A stretch of 64,000 nucleotides of DNA, taken from Pseudarthrobacter sp. fls2-241-R2A-127 (GTDB lineage Bacteria; Actinomycetota; Actinomycetes; Actinomycetales; Micrococcaceae). The translations under genes were made by a program, and so were the position numbers. The DNA lies in assembly GCF_030209355.1 (NCBI RefSeq), contig NZ_JARVSF010000019.1:106108-170107 (forward strand), read 5' to 3'. Positions 8,156 through 16,730 of this stretch are shown one piece after another; within the stretch, counting starts at the first letter, position 1, and every line of letters starts with the position of its first letter. Below the pieces are notes generated by a model. That model was not told the origin of the DNA. It made no database searches and was given only the letters and a program-made list of their open reading frames with translations.

Positions 8156-9370
8156 ATGCCTGTTGGCCTGATAGCCCTCGCCCTCGGCGGCTTCGGAATA
8201 GGACTCACCGAATTTGTCATCGCCGGCCTCCTTCCGCAGGTGGCAGCAGATTTCGGCGTCAGCGAGGCCTCCGCCGGATGGTTCATTTCCGGCTACGCTC
8301 TCGCGGTGGTGGTGGGCGCGCTCGGCCTTACCGCCGCCGTGACGAGGCTCGAGCGCAAGCCGGTGCTTGCGGCCCTGCTGGTCCTGTTCATCGCAGGAAA
8401 CCTGCTTTCCGCCACCGCGGGCGGCTACTGGCCCATGATGCTGGGCCGGATCATTGCAGCCCTTTCGCATGGTGCTTTCTTCGGAATCGGAGCCGTGGTG
8501 GCCGCAGGCATGGTGCCGCCCAGCAAGAAGGCCGGTGCCATCGCGCTGATGTTCACCGGACTCACTGCCGCCAATGTCTTGGGGGTCCCGTTCGGCACGC
8601 TCCTGGGCCAGGCGGCCGGGTGGCGCGCCACGTTCTGGGCCATCACCGTTATTGGGGTGGTGGCGCTCGCCGGCATCCTTGCACTCGTGCCCCGGCAGGC
8701 CGGTGAGGCCGACAAGGCGGGGAGCCTGCGCTCCGAGCTGCGCGCCTTCCGCTCCGGGCAGGTATGGCTGTCCATCGTGGTGACCATCCTTGGCTTCGGC
8801 GGCATGTTCGGCGCGTTCACCTACATCGCCTACACCCTGACCGAGGTGTCCGGCTTCGCGGCCTCCACCGTGCCATGGCTGCTCATTGTCTTCGGCGTTG
8901 GCCTCTTCGCCGGCAACACGCTGGGCGGCAAGGCCGCCGACCGGAACGTGGACCGCACGCTCCTGGTCGTGCTTGCCATCCTGTCCGTGGTCCTGGTGGC
9001 CTTTGCCCTCACCGCTGCCAACCCGGTGCTCACCGTTGTTTCACTGGTCCTGATGGGCGGCTTCGGCTTCGCCACCGTTCCCGGGCTGCAGATGCGGGTC
9101 ATGAAGGACGCCCCCGGCGCTCCCACGCTTGCCTCCGGTGCCAATATTGGTGCCTTCAACGTAGGCAATGCCCTGGGTGCCTGGCTGGGCGGGGTCACCA
9201 TCACCGCTGGATTCGGCTACACGTCGCCCATCTGGGCCGGGGCCGTCATCACCCTGGCCGGCGTCGCCGTCATGGGCTTCGCAGCGGCCCGCGCTAAGCG
9301 CGCCGGACGTGCCGAGCGCACCGGAAACGCCGCGCAGGCCCAGCCGGAACCGGAGCTGGCCGGCCGCTAG
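8156..9370 (+). CDS. MFS transporter, DHA1/AraJ-like efflux family
   Basis: A 404-residue, 12-helix major facilitator that begins PVGLIALALGGFGIGLTEFV, typical of the AraJ/NepI/PbuE-like branch of drug:H+ antiporter-1 proteins. The ATG at 8156 is preceded by AAAGGAG; an upstream in-frame TTG lies within the operator region and is rejected. It is divergent from the marR gene, so it is probably an inducible exporter for a toxic or signalling small molecule. The substrate is not predictable. Its TAG stop shares the palindrome CTAG with the stop of the convergent LacI gene. Confidence 0.85.
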   Translation: MPVGLIALALGGFGIGLTEFVIAGLLPQVAADFGVSEASAGWFISGYALAVVVGALGLTAAVTRLERKPVLAALLVLFIAGNLLSATAGGYWPMMLGRIIAALSHGAFFGIGAVVAAGMVPPSKKAGAIALMFTGLTAANVLGVPFGTLLGQAAGWRATFWAITVIGVVALAGILALVPRQAGEADKAGSLRSELRAFRSGQVWLSIVVTILGFGGMFGAFTYIAYTLTEVSGFAASTVPWLLIVFGVGLFAGNTLGGKAADRNVDRTLLVVLAILSVVLVAFALTAANPVLTVVSLVLMGGFGFATVPGLQMRVMKDAPGAPTLASGANIGAFNVGNALGAWLGGVTITAGFGYTSPIWAGAVITLAGVAVMGFAAARAKRAGRAERTGNAAQAQPEPELAGR

Positions 9371-10383
9371 GCGGCCGGATCCGAGGAGCGGCGCACCATC
9401 AGGGCCGGGTCGAGTTTGCGGGTTACACCCGGCCCGGCCGTCCCCGCAAGCCGGTCCAGCATGGTGTGCGCCGCCAGCCTGCCGAGCTCTCCGGCATGCT
9501 GGTCGATGGAAGTCAGTCCGATCAGGGGGGAAGCGGCAACCTCGATGTTGTCGCAGCCAACCACCGCCACATCCCCGGGGGCGGACAGTCCACGGTCCGC
9601 CAGGGCTTCCATGATCCCGATGGCGGTCAGGTCGTTATGCGCAAAGATTGCCGTGGGCAGGGTGGTGCCGGAGTCCAGGAATCCTTCCATGACGGCCCGG
9701 CCCCCGCGCTCGGTCATATCGCTGTGGACCAGCTGCGGCTCCAGCCCAAACTGCTGCATGGCGTGCAGGTACCCATTGCGGCGGTCCGTATAGGGAAGCC
9801 AGTCCGAGATATCGAAGTGCGCGATCCGCCGGTGCCCCAGTTGGTACAGGTGCTCCACCGCGAGCGCACCGGAACGGAAGTCGTCCGTCAGGACGGAATC
9901 GACGCCGTCGGCCTCCATCTCCCGGGTGATGACGACGGCGGGCGTACCGCGCAGGGCCCCGGCCAGTTCCTCCGAGGTGCCCGTGTAGCCGGCCAGCAGG
10001 ACACCGTCCACGCGCAGGTCCACGAAGGACCGGACGGCCTCCAGCTCCGTCCCGGGATCAGCGGAGCCGACGGCGACCATCACCTGGTTGCCGCTGCCCG
10101 CCAAACCTTGGGTGAGGCCGTCGTAGATGTCTGCGAAGACCGAGTTGTGCAGGTCCAGGAAGAGGACGCCCAGGGTGCTGGTACGGTGGCTTGCCAGGCG
10201 GCTGGCCAGCCTGTTGGGGGAGTAGCCCAGGGCGGCGGCGCTTTCCAGCACGGCCGTCCGCTTGGCGGGGGATACCTTGGGTGAATCGCGCATCACCAGC
10301 GACACCAGGGCGCGGCTTACGCCGGCCTCGCGGGCCACGTCCTCCATGGTCACTGACCGCAGCGAAGGGGAAGTCTGTCTCAC
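9367..10383 (-). CDS. LacI-family transcriptional regulator
   Basis: A 338-residue LacI/GalR regulator. The N-terminal helix-turn-helix is VTMEDVAREAGVSRALVSLV, followed by the hinge GYSPNRLASRLASHR and a periplasmic-binding-protein-like sensor domain ending in MVRRSSDPAA. The assumed start is the GTG at 10383; the ATG at 10347 is an alternative, and neither has a strong ribosome site. It lies next to iolB and a GntR regulator in the inositol region. A LacI-like operator palindrome overlaps the promoter of the sugar porter at 12387, which makes that gene a plausible target. The effector may be a sugar or inositol derivative. Confidence 0.9.
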   Translation of the reverse strand: MRQTSPSLRSVTMEDVAREAGVSRALVSLVMRDSPKVSPAKRTAVLESAAALGYSPNRLASRLASHRTSTLGVLFLDLHNSVFADIYDGLTQGLAGSGNQVMVAVGSADPGTELEAVRSFVDLRVDGVLLAGYTGTSEELAGALRGTPAVVITREMEADGVDSVLTDDFRSGALAVEHLYQLGHRRIAHFDISDWLPYTDRRNGYLHAMQQFGLEPQLVHSDMTERGGRAVMEGFLDSGTTLPTAIFAHNDLTAIGIMEALADRGLSAPGDVAVVGCDNIEVAASPLIGLTSIDQHAGELGRLAAHTMLDRLAGTAGPGVTRKLDPALMVRRSSDPAA

Positions 10384-10438
10384 AAGACACCACTATGCCA
10401 GCCGGCCGCCGCGGCCCCGCCTGCCTGCCGTGCCAGTG

Positions 10439-11332
10439 TCAGGCGCCGAACGGCAGCCGGGGATCGATGGCCTGGCTCTCCCAGGTCTGCCGGACCCAGC
10501 CGTGGTGCGGGTCGTCGCTGATCAGCCACTCCCGCACGGGGCCGGGACCGGCCATGACGTTCAGGTAGTAGAGGTCGTATCCCGGCGCAGCCATGGCGGG
10601 GCCGTGCCAGCCGTAGGGCACCAGGACAACGTCGCCGGTGCGGACCTCGGCGGAGACATCGATGGGCCGCTCGTCCGAGGCGTAGACGCGCTGGTAGCCA
10701 ATGGCATCGGCCTCGGCCGGTCCCGCGCCGTCGGCCGCTACCTGTGTTTCGAAGTAGTAGATCTCCTCGAGGGAGGTCTCCCCGTCCTTCTCTTCGTCAT
10801 GCTTGTGCGGAGGGTAGGAGGACCAGTTGCCGGCCGGGGTGAGCACCTCGCAGACGATGAACCGGTCGGCCTCAAGCGCTGCCGGCGTGCCGAAGTTGTG
10901 GACCTGGCGCGAACAGTTGCCCGCCCCGCGCAGTTCCACCGGGGTTTCAGCGGCGGGCACCAGCCTGGTGGGGTACGACGCCTGGGCAGGCGCGGTGGCG
11001 ACGGCGACCCGGCCGCCGTCGGAAGAGCTGATGCTGACGGTGCGTCCTGTGCCTGAGTAGAGCACGTCCGAGGGGCCGGAGAAGACGGAGGTGCGGCCGG
11101 TCAGGGGGTAGTCCGTCCCGTCCACGGTGACGGTGAAGGACCCGTTGAGGGGGACCACAATGCGTTCCTCGTCCGCGGCGGGAAGGTCGACGGCGGCGCC
11201 CGCCGGCAAGGTGGCGACCTTCAGTCCGGTGTGTGCCCAGCCTTCAACGGAGAGGGCCGAATCGGAGGTGCCGATCGAAATGTCCCAGCTGCCGTCCGTG
11301 GCTGTGCCCAGGGGATAGACCCAGTTGGTCAT
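10439..11332 (-). CDS. iolB: 5-deoxy-glucuronate isomerase IolB
   Basis: A 297-residue bicupin. IolB isomerises 5-deoxy-D-glucuronate, the product of IolD, to 2-deoxy-5-keto-D-gluconate. The diagnostic stretch CEVLTPAGNWSSYPPHKHDE supplies metal-binding histidines, followed by EEIYYFE and VPYGWHGPAMAAPGYDLYYL in the second cupin. Length matches the family. The ATG at 11332 is preceded by AAAGGA on the minus strand. It lies 16 bases downstream of the GntR regulator, so the two form an operon separate from the main iol genes but presumably under the same inducer. Confidence 0.94.
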   Translation of the reverse strand: MTNWVYPLGTATDGSWDISIGTSDSALSVEGWAHTGLKVATLPAGAAVDLPAADEERIVVPLNGSFTVTVDGTDYPLTGRTSVFSGPSDVLYSGTGRTVSISSSDGGRVAVATAPAQASYPTRLVPAAETPVELRGAGNCSRQVHNFGTPAALEADRFIVCEVLTPAGNWSSYPPHKHDEEKDGETSLEEIYYFETQVAADGAGPAEADAIGYQRVYASDERPIDVSAEVRTGDVVLVPYGWHGPAMAAPGYDLYYLNVMAGPGPVREWLISDDPHHGWVRQTWESQAIDPRLPFGA

Positions 11333-11348
11333 GGAGTGGTCCTTTGCG

Positions 11349-12089
11349 CTAGCGCTGTACGAGGGTCATTTCAAAGCTGTAGGAATCGGCCCGGTAGACG
11401 TGGTGGCCGGTTTCGACGCGGCGGCCGGTATCGTCCGTGGCCGTGCGTTCCATGGTGACCAGTGCGGACCCGGCGGCGGTGTCAAGCATGGACGCCTGGT
11501 AGTCATTGGCATTGACGGCGCCGATGCGCTGGTTGGCCAGCCGGAAATTCACTCCGCCGCGGCGGAGGATCGAGTAGAGGCCTTCTGCGCCCAGCATGGC
11601 CTCATCCATGTCGGCGATGTCGTCGCGCACCCAGTTCTCCATCAGGGCCAGGGGTTTGCCGCCCACCCGCCGCAGCCTGGTGAAGTGGTAGACCTTGGAT
11701 CCCGCGGGGAGCTGCAGTGTGGTGAGGGTGGCTTCGTCTGCCTCCACGTGGGAGAAGCTGAGGACCTCGGTGGTGGGCTTCTTCCCGTTGTTGGTGAGGT
11801 CGTCGTAGAGGCTTGAGAGCTCCAGCGGACGGCGTACCTGGCTGGAAACCACCTGTGTTCCTACACCACGCTTGCGCACCAGCAGTCCGGAACGCACCAG
11901 TTCGTCCATCGCCTTGCGCATGGTTGGCCGGGAGAGGTTGAGCTGGGCGGCCAGGTCGATTTCGTTGTCTAGCCGGCTGCCGGGTTCGAGCACTCCGCTG
12001 TAGATTGCGGCTTCGATCCCTTGGACCACTTGGTGGTACAGGGGCACGGGGGAGGAACGGTCGATGCTCAGTCCCAGGTTGTTCGCCAC
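11349..12089 (-). CDS. GntR-family (HutC/UbiC-domain) regulator, probable iol regulator
   Basis: A 246-residue regulator. An N-terminal GntR winged helix (VPLYHQVVQGIEAAIYSGVL and LSRPTMRKAMDELVRSGLLV) is fused to a UTRA/HutC sensor domain (residues about 85-240). The GTG start at 12089 has GAGGGA upstream. It is followed by iolB and divergent from a sugar porter. In Corynebacterium glutamicum the inositol regulator IolR is also a GntR protein, so this is likely the local inositol-responsive repressor. Two ATGT/ACAT inverted repeats in the divergent region (12165-12186, 12268-12281) are candidate binding sites. Confidence 0.88.
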   Translation of the reverse strand: MANNLGLSIDRSSPVPLYHQVVQGIEAAIYSGVLEPGSRLDNEIDLAAQLNLSRPTMRKAMDELVRSGLLVRKRGVGTQVVSSQVRRPLELSSLYDDLTNNGKKPTTEVLSFSHVEADEATLTTLQLPAGSKVYHFTRLRRVGGKPLALMENWVRDDIADMDEAMLGAEGLYSILRRGGVNFRLANQRIGAVNANDYQASMLDTAAGSALVTMERTATDDTGRRVETGHHVYRADSYSFEMTLVQR

Positions 12090-12164
12090 GGTGCGTTCCC
12101 TCGTCGTTGGTATCTGCCCGGCAGTCCGGTCCGGTCAGACGTGCTGCCGGCCCATAAGCCGATA

Positions 12165-12186
12165 TATGTTCGCTTGATAGGACATA
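12165..12186. promoter_or_regulatory. candidate GntR operator, site 1
   Basis: The arms TATGTTC (12165-12171) and GGACATA (12180-12186) match at six of seven positions across an 8-base spacer. The site lies just upstream of the GntR gene start and resembles GT-AC type GntR operators. Confidence 0.45.
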
Positions 12187-12267
12187 CTTTCTTCCTCGAT
12201 CGTAGCAGGCGACTTCCCTGGGTCAAGGGACTGCGTCCCGGCGTAGCGGAAAACGCCGCCAATAGTG

Positions 12268-12281
12268 AATGTTCTGACATT
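12268..12281. promoter_or_regulatory. candidate GntR operator, site 2
   Basis: AATGT and ACATT (12268-12272, 12277-12281) flank TCTG. The site shares ATGTTC and GACAT with site 1 and sits 12 bases upstream of the -35 element of the sugar porter. Confidence 0.42.
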
Positions 12282-12292
12282 AGGACTTTCTA

Positions 12293-12322
12293 TTGACGCG
12301 AAAGAATTAGAGCGCTCTAATT
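12293..12322 (+). promoter_or_regulatory. promoter with LacI-like operator over the -10 box
   Basis: TTGACG (12293-12298) and TCTAAT (12316-12321) are separated by 17 bases. A perfect 18-base palindrome (12305-12322) with the centre AGAGCGCTCT covers the -10 box. The central CG and overall shape are typical of LacI-family operators, so repression by blocking RNA polymerase is likely. Confidence 0.65.
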
Positions 12323-12386
12323 GTCGTGGCACGCATCACATTCCCGGACCGGCCTGCCGGTCCCCGAGAGAATCTGAGAGGCAACA

Positions 12387-13805
12387 ATGCTGTTGCAAAA
12401 ACAACCAACGGGCGCCACGGGTACCCGGCGCCGCGGATACCTGGCCCGGCTCACGGTCATCTCCACCCTGGGCGGCCTGCTCTTCGGCTATGACACCGGC
12501 GTCATCTCCGGCGCCCTGCTGTACATGAACGACTCCCTCAACATGACCGCCGTCGAGGAAGCCACGGTGGTGAGCGCACTGCTGTTCCCGGGTGCCGCCG
12601 TCGGCGCCCTGACCGGTGGACGCATGGCGGACCGGCTGGGCCGCCGCGGCTCCCTGCTTGTCTGCGCCCTCCTGTTCCTGCTGGGTGCCCTGGGCTGCGC
12701 CCTGGCGCCGAACGTCTCCTTCATGATCGCCGCCCGCATCGTGCTGGGGCTGGGGGTCGGGGCCGCCGCCGTGACCTGCCCGCTGTACCTGGCGGAAATG
12801 GCGCCGGCCCATCTGCGCGGCCGGATGGTGACCATCAATGAACTCATGATCGTGACCGGCCAGATGCTCGCCTTCGCCATCAACGCACTCCTGGATGCCC
12901 TGATCCATGACAATGAGGTCTGGCGCACCATGCTGGGCATCGCCTCGATCCCGGCCCTCGCACTGCTCGCCGGCATGTTGATGCTTCCCGAGTCGCCGCG
13001 CTGGTACGCCATCCGCGGCCGCCTTGAGGACAGCCGCCGCGTCCTGGACCTCAGCCGCAGCCCGGAAGAGGCCGCCGCTGAATTCGAGGAAATTGCCCTC
13101 GCGGCACGCACCGCCAAGGAAGAACGCGGCCACGCACTGCGCGACCTCCGCAACAACCCCTGGATGCGCCGCCTGCTGTGGATCGGTATTGGCCTGGCCG
13201 CCGTCCAGCAGGCCACCGGCATCAACACAGTCAACTACTACGCCCCCACCATCCTGGAGAAGAGCGGGCTCGGCGTCAGCGCCTCGCTTGTGGCTACCAT
13301 CGGTGTCGGCGTGACCTCGGTGCTGATGACCATCCTGGGCATCTGGCTGCTCGGGTTCGTCGGACGCCGCAGGATGTTGGTCATCGGGTTCTCGGGCGTG
13401 GTGGGTTCCCAGGCGCTCCTGGCAATCGTCTTCCTCCTGCCCCAGTCGGACCTGGCCAGCTACACCATCCTTGCGGCCATGATGCTGTTCGTTGCCTTTG
13501 TCCAGTGCTTCATCGGCACCTGCGTCTGGCTCCTGCTCTCGGAAATGTTCCCGCTGGCCATCCGCGGCTTCGCCATGGGAATCGCGGTCTTTGCGCTGTG
13601 GACCGTAAACGCCGCTATTTCGTTCCTCTTCCCCATCGTGGTCAACGCCCTGGGATCGACGGGCACCTTCGGCCTGTTCGTCCTGGTCAACCTTGCGTCC
13701 CTGGCCTTCGTCATCAAATTCGTACCGGAAACCAAGGGGCACTCGCTTGAGGACCTGGAGGCGCACTTCCGTGACGGCTACGTGCCGGTGAGGGCCTCGG
13801 CTTAG
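12387..13805 (+). CDS. sugar-porter MFS transporter, second IolT-like protein
   Basis: A 472-residue, 12-helix sugar porter. Motifs include GGLLFGYDTGVISGALLYM, GGRMADRLGRRGS, PESPRWYAIRG, QQATGINTVNYYAPTI and PETKGHSLEDLEAHF. It resembles the transporter at 6040-7470 throughout, so the two are likely paralogues. It is divergent from the GntR-iolB operon and has its own regulated promoter. Uptake of myo-inositol or a related polyol is probable. The ATG at 12387 follows AGAGAGGCAACA; other starts nearby are not better placed. A long terminator hairpin follows the gene. Confidence 0.88.
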   Translation: MLLQKQPTGATGTRRRGYLARLTVISTLGGLLFGYDTGVISGALLYMNDSLNMTAVEEATVVSALLFPGAAVGALTGGRMADRLGRRGSLLVCALLFLLGALGCALAPNVSFMIAARIVLGLGVGAAAVTCPLYLAEMAPAHLRGRMVTINELMIVTGQMLAFAINALLDALIHDNEVWRTMLGIASIPALALLAGMLMLPESPRWYAIRGRLEDSRRVLDLSRSPEEAAAEFEEIALAARTAKEERGHALRDLRNNPWMRRLLWIGIGLAAVQQATGINTVNYYAPTILEKSGLGVSASLVATIGVGVTSVLMTILGIWLLGFVGRRRMLVIGFSGVVGSQALLAIVFLLPQSDLASYTILAAMMLFVAFVQCFIGTCVWLLLSEMFPLAIRGFAMGIAVFALWTVNAAISFLFPIVVNALGSTGTFGLFVLVNLASLAFVIKFVPETKGHSLEDLEAHFRDGYVPVRASA

Positions 13806-13816
13806 TATTTTTTCAC

Positions 13817-13873
13817 GGGCCGGATCGGGCCCTTCCGGGAAAGACCGGAGGGGCCGGATCTGGCCCTGTTTTT
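13817..13873 (+). terminator. long imperfect stem-loop terminator after sugar porter
   Basis: The core arms 13828-13838 and 13845-13855 pair around GAAAGA with one wobble. The stem can extend outward to GGGCC/GGCCC and is followed by GTTTTT. It separates the inositol region from the LOG-family gene. Confidence 0.7.
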
Positions 13874-13925
13874 CGTGTGCTGTGCCCTAGGCTGGCTCCA
13901 TGACCAGGAACGGAGGGCCGCAGCC

Positions 13926-15092
13926 GTGAATTTCGCCGGAAGCCTGGGCCCCCGTCCCCGCACCCTCGAAGTCCAGGACTTGGCCAGCTTTGACCGGTTG
14001 GTTGCCGACGGTGCTGTCAACCTGCATGGCTGGCACGCCCAGTCCCTGGACCTCCGGGGGCGGGCTGCGGCCCTGAAGAGGGTCGATGTTGAGGGGGCCA
14101 TGTTTCTTGGCTGCCTGTTCGACGACGGCATGGAGGCCAACCTCCGCAGCCGGGGCGCGCTGATCTTTCCCCGGCTCGAAGGCATCCCGTTCGATCCCTA
14201 CCGCGCCACACTGTATTCCCCGGCGGAGCTCTACGCCGGGCTGGCTGCGTCCCCCTATGAAGAACTGCCTGACGCCCGCATCTACCACTGGAGCATCCAG
14301 CCGGGCCAGCGCCACCGGGTTGATGCGACCCTGGCCTCCGCCCTGCACGACCACGCCATCGGCGATGCGCTCGATGAACTCATCCGGTCCGCACCGTGGG
14401 ACCGCAGGTCCATCGTCGGCGTGATGGGCGGACATGCTTCCCCGCGCGGGAGTGCGGACTTTGCCCAGGCGGTGCGGCTGGGCAGGCTGCTTGCCCGGGA
14501 CGGCCATGTGGTGGCAACCGGCGGTGGGCCAGGCGCCATGGAAGCGGCCAACCTGGGTGCGTACTTGAGCGAGGCGTCCGACGACGACGTGCAGCGCGAG
14601 CTCACCGCGCTCGCCGCCGTCCCCGGGTTCCGGCCCTCGGTCTCGGCGTGGGCACGCGCGGCCGCCGCCGTCGTCGACCGCCACCCGGGCGGGACGCCGT
14701 CCCTGGGGATCCCCACCTGGTTCTACGGGCATGAGCCGCCCAACTACTTCGCCACGCACATCGCGAAATACTTCGCCAACGCCATCCGCGAAGCCATCCT
14801 CCTGCAACTGTGCCACGGCGGCATCGTATTCCTCCCCGGAGCCGCGGGCACGGTCCAGGAGATCTTCCAGGACGCCTGCGAGAACTACTACGGTGCCCGG
14901 GAAAAAGTGGCTCCGATGGTGCTGGTGGGGCGCCGGCACTGGGAGCAGGAGTACCCGGCATGGCCCATGCTGGCCAGTCTTGCCGCGGGCCGCACCATGG
15001 CGGACTACATCTTCCTGGTGGACACAGTGGAGGAAGCAGTGGAGGTCCTCCGACGCCGGAGGACCTCCACGGGGTGGGCAGGTGGTGGCTAG
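13926..15092 (+). CDS. LOG-family (Rossmann-fold) protein
   Basis: A 388-residue protein. Its C-terminal half is a LOG/TIGR00730-like Rossmann domain: GVMGGHASPRG, VVATGGGPGAMEAANLGAY and FLPGAAGTVQEIFQDA, the last being the family's PGGxGTxxE motif with Ala for the second Gly. Small LOG proteins are cytokinin-activating nucleoside-monophosphate phosphoribohydrolases. This longer form has a roughly 150-residue N-terminal extension of unknown role, so nucleotide hydrolysis is only a possibility. The GTG at 13926 is chosen because GGAGGG lies 8 bases upstream. The downstream gene is convergent. Confidence 0.75.
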   Translation: MNFAGSLGPRPRTLEVQDLASFDRLVADGAVNLHGWHAQSLDLRGRAAALKRVDVEGAMFLGCLFDDGMEANLRSRGALIFPRLEGIPFDPYRATLYSPAELYAGLAASPYEELPDARIYHWSIQPGQRHRVDATLASALHDHAIGDALDELIRSAPWDRRSIVGVMGGHASPRGSADFAQAVRLGRLLARDGHVVATGGGPGAMEAANLGAYLSEASDDDVQRELTALAAVPGFRPSVSAWARAAAAVVDRHPGGTPSLGIPTWFYGHEPPNYFATHIAKYFANAIREAILLQLCHGGIVFLPGAAGTVQEIFQDACENYYGAREKVAPMVLVGRRHWEQEYPAWPMLASLAAGRTMADYIFLVDTVEEAVEVLRRRRTSTGWAGGG

Positions 15093-16231
15093 CCCACCGC
15101 GGTGCCGAACAGCAGGCCCAGCAGGTACGTGATGGCAGCGGCACCCAGGCCGATGGCGAGCTGGCGCAGGCCGCGGGTGAGCGGGGACGTGCCGGACAGC
15201 AGGCCAACAGCGGCGCCGGTGGCCATGAGCGAGATCCCCACCAGGACACCTGCCACCACGAGGGCGGTGACTCCCGTCAGGCCGAACAAGAACGGCAGGA
15301 TGGGAACGATGGCGCCGGAGGCAAAGAAACAGAAGCTGGAGAGCGCGGCGCCCCATGCGGTGCCTACTGCTTCATGCTGGTCTGCTTCCTCGGGCAGCTC
15401 CGGCTGCAGCGACAGGCTCGGGTCGCAGTCGCAGGACAGCAGGCCCGTGCGCTCGGCCACCCGGTGTTCGGCAGCCTCCCGAGACATCCCGCGGGCCAGG
15501 TACACCAGCAGGAGTTCATTGTGTTCGAGGTCCAGCTTGGGAGCGACCGCCAGGGTGACCTGGGTGGGGCGCGTGGCTGCCAGCAGCTCCCGCTGGGAAC
15601 GGACCGAGATGAACTCGCCGGCCCCCATGGACATGGCGCCGGCCAGGAGCCCGGCGATGCCGCTGAGCAGGACCACGCTGCTTGCTACTCCGGACGCGGC
15701 CATGCCCATCACCAGCGAGAGGTTGCTGACCAGGCCGTCGTTGGCCCCGAAGACGGCGGCGCGGAACGTGCCGGCCAGGCGATTGCGGCCACGGGTTGCC
15801 AGCCCCCGGACCACTTCCTCATGGATCTGTTCGTCGGCCGCCATGGCCTCGGTGGCGTTGGGGTCCTTGGCGTAGGGGGAGCGGCCCTCCGCGCGCTGGG
15901 CCAGTGCCAGCACAAAGACGGAGCCGAAGTGCCGGGCCAGGAAGCCCAGGAACCGGCTCCGGGCGGACGCCCGTTTTGGCTTGCCCGCGTGCTCGCCCAG
16001 CAGGGCCAGCCAGTGCGCCTCGTGCCGGCCTTCAGCCTCGGCCAGGGCCAGCAGGATGGCCCGCTCTTCCCCTTCGCGGTTCTGCGCCAGGTCACGGTAG
16101 ACGGCGGCTTCCGCGCGCTCGTCGGCCAGGTACTGGCGCCACCGCTTGATGTTCGACGGCGAGGGCTGGCTTTGCGTGGTCGGGGCGCCCTCCGGGACGG
16201 CATGGGATTCGGACTGGGCGTGCTGCGACAC
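15089..16231 (-). CDS. ferritin-like/VIT1 fusion membrane protein (MbfA-type iron/manganese transporter)
   Basis: A 380-residue two-domain protein. The N-terminal domain is ferritin-like or rubrerythrin-like, with a carboxylate/His set in DERAEAAVYRDLAQ, EAEGRHEAHW and ADEQIHEEVVRGL. The C-terminal domain is VIT1/CCC1-like with about five membrane helices, beginning FRAAVFGANDGLVSNLSLVMG. The arrangement matches MbfA, which exports iron in some alphaproteobacteria and aids peroxide resistance. The GTG at 16231 has AGGAG 6 bases upstream and is preferred over an ATG at 16258 with a weaker AAAGG. Its 3' end overlaps the LOG gene's stop by 4 bases, so the two are convergent. Confidence 0.85.
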   Translation of the reverse strand: MSQHAQSESHAVPEGAPTTQSQPSPSNIKRWRQYLADERAEAAVYRDLAQNREGEERAILLALAEAEGRHEAHWLALLGEHAGKPKRASARSRFLGFLARHFGSVFVLALAQRAEGRSPYAKDPNATEAMAADEQIHEEVVRGLATRGRNRLAGTFRAAVFGANDGLVSNLSLVMGMAASGVASSVVLLSGIAGLLAGAMSMGAGEFISVRSQRELLAATRPTQVTLAVAPKLDLEHNELLLVYLARGMSREAAEHRVAERTGLLSCDCDPSLSLQPELPEEADQHEAVGTAWGAALSSFCFFASGAIVPILPFLFGLTGVTALVVAGVLVGISLMATGAAVGLLSGTSPLTRGLRQLAIGLGAAAITYLLGLLFGTAVG

Positions 16232-16497
16232 TGGTACTCCTGGGCTTGGAAAGGGCATGGTTGCGGCGCCTTTGCCCTGCCAGCGTACTGCGAATTTCCG
16301 TGGTTTTTTGGCTGGCAAACCTCGCTGGGGAGTTTCGGTTGACCGTAAAACCGCACCCCGCATTGGCTCAATTCCACGGCCTTACACGCTCCCGCCGGGG
16401 CCCTTGACCCTCTGCCCCGCCGGTGCTGTGATGAAGGTGTGGCGCGGCCTGCGCCTTCCAGAAAGAGCACGCCAGGCGAATACACGGAGGTTGAATC

Positions 16498-16725
16498 ATG
16501 AGCACCACCGGACAGCACCCGGACATGCCGCACCTGGACGCCGTAGAAGCGGACCCCGCCTACGATTACGCCGAGGATGCACCGGTGGACGACGCCGGCT
16601 GGGACGCGGAGGATGAATTCCTGGACCAGGAAGAGCCCGTGGTCCAGGCTCCGCAGATCGTCATCGACGCCGAGGACCGCGAAGTCCCGCTGGATGACGA
16701 CGAACTCCGCGGCGCAGGGGAGTAG
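16498..16725 (+). CDS. small acidic protein of unknown function
   Basis: A 75-residue protein that is very rich in Asp and Glu, with no membrane segment or cysteines. The strong ribosome site CACGGAGG upstream of the ATG and a strong bidirectional terminator directly downstream indicate a real gene. The family is not recognised. It has the look of a small disordered partner or nucleic-acid-mimicking protein, but that is only an impression from composition. It stands alone between two minus-strand transporter genes. Confidence 0.7.
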   Translation: MSTTGQHPDMPHLDAVEADPAYDYAEDAPVDDAGWDAEDEFLDQEEPVVQAPQIVIDAEDREVPLDDDELRGAGE

Positions 16726-16730
16726 GACTT

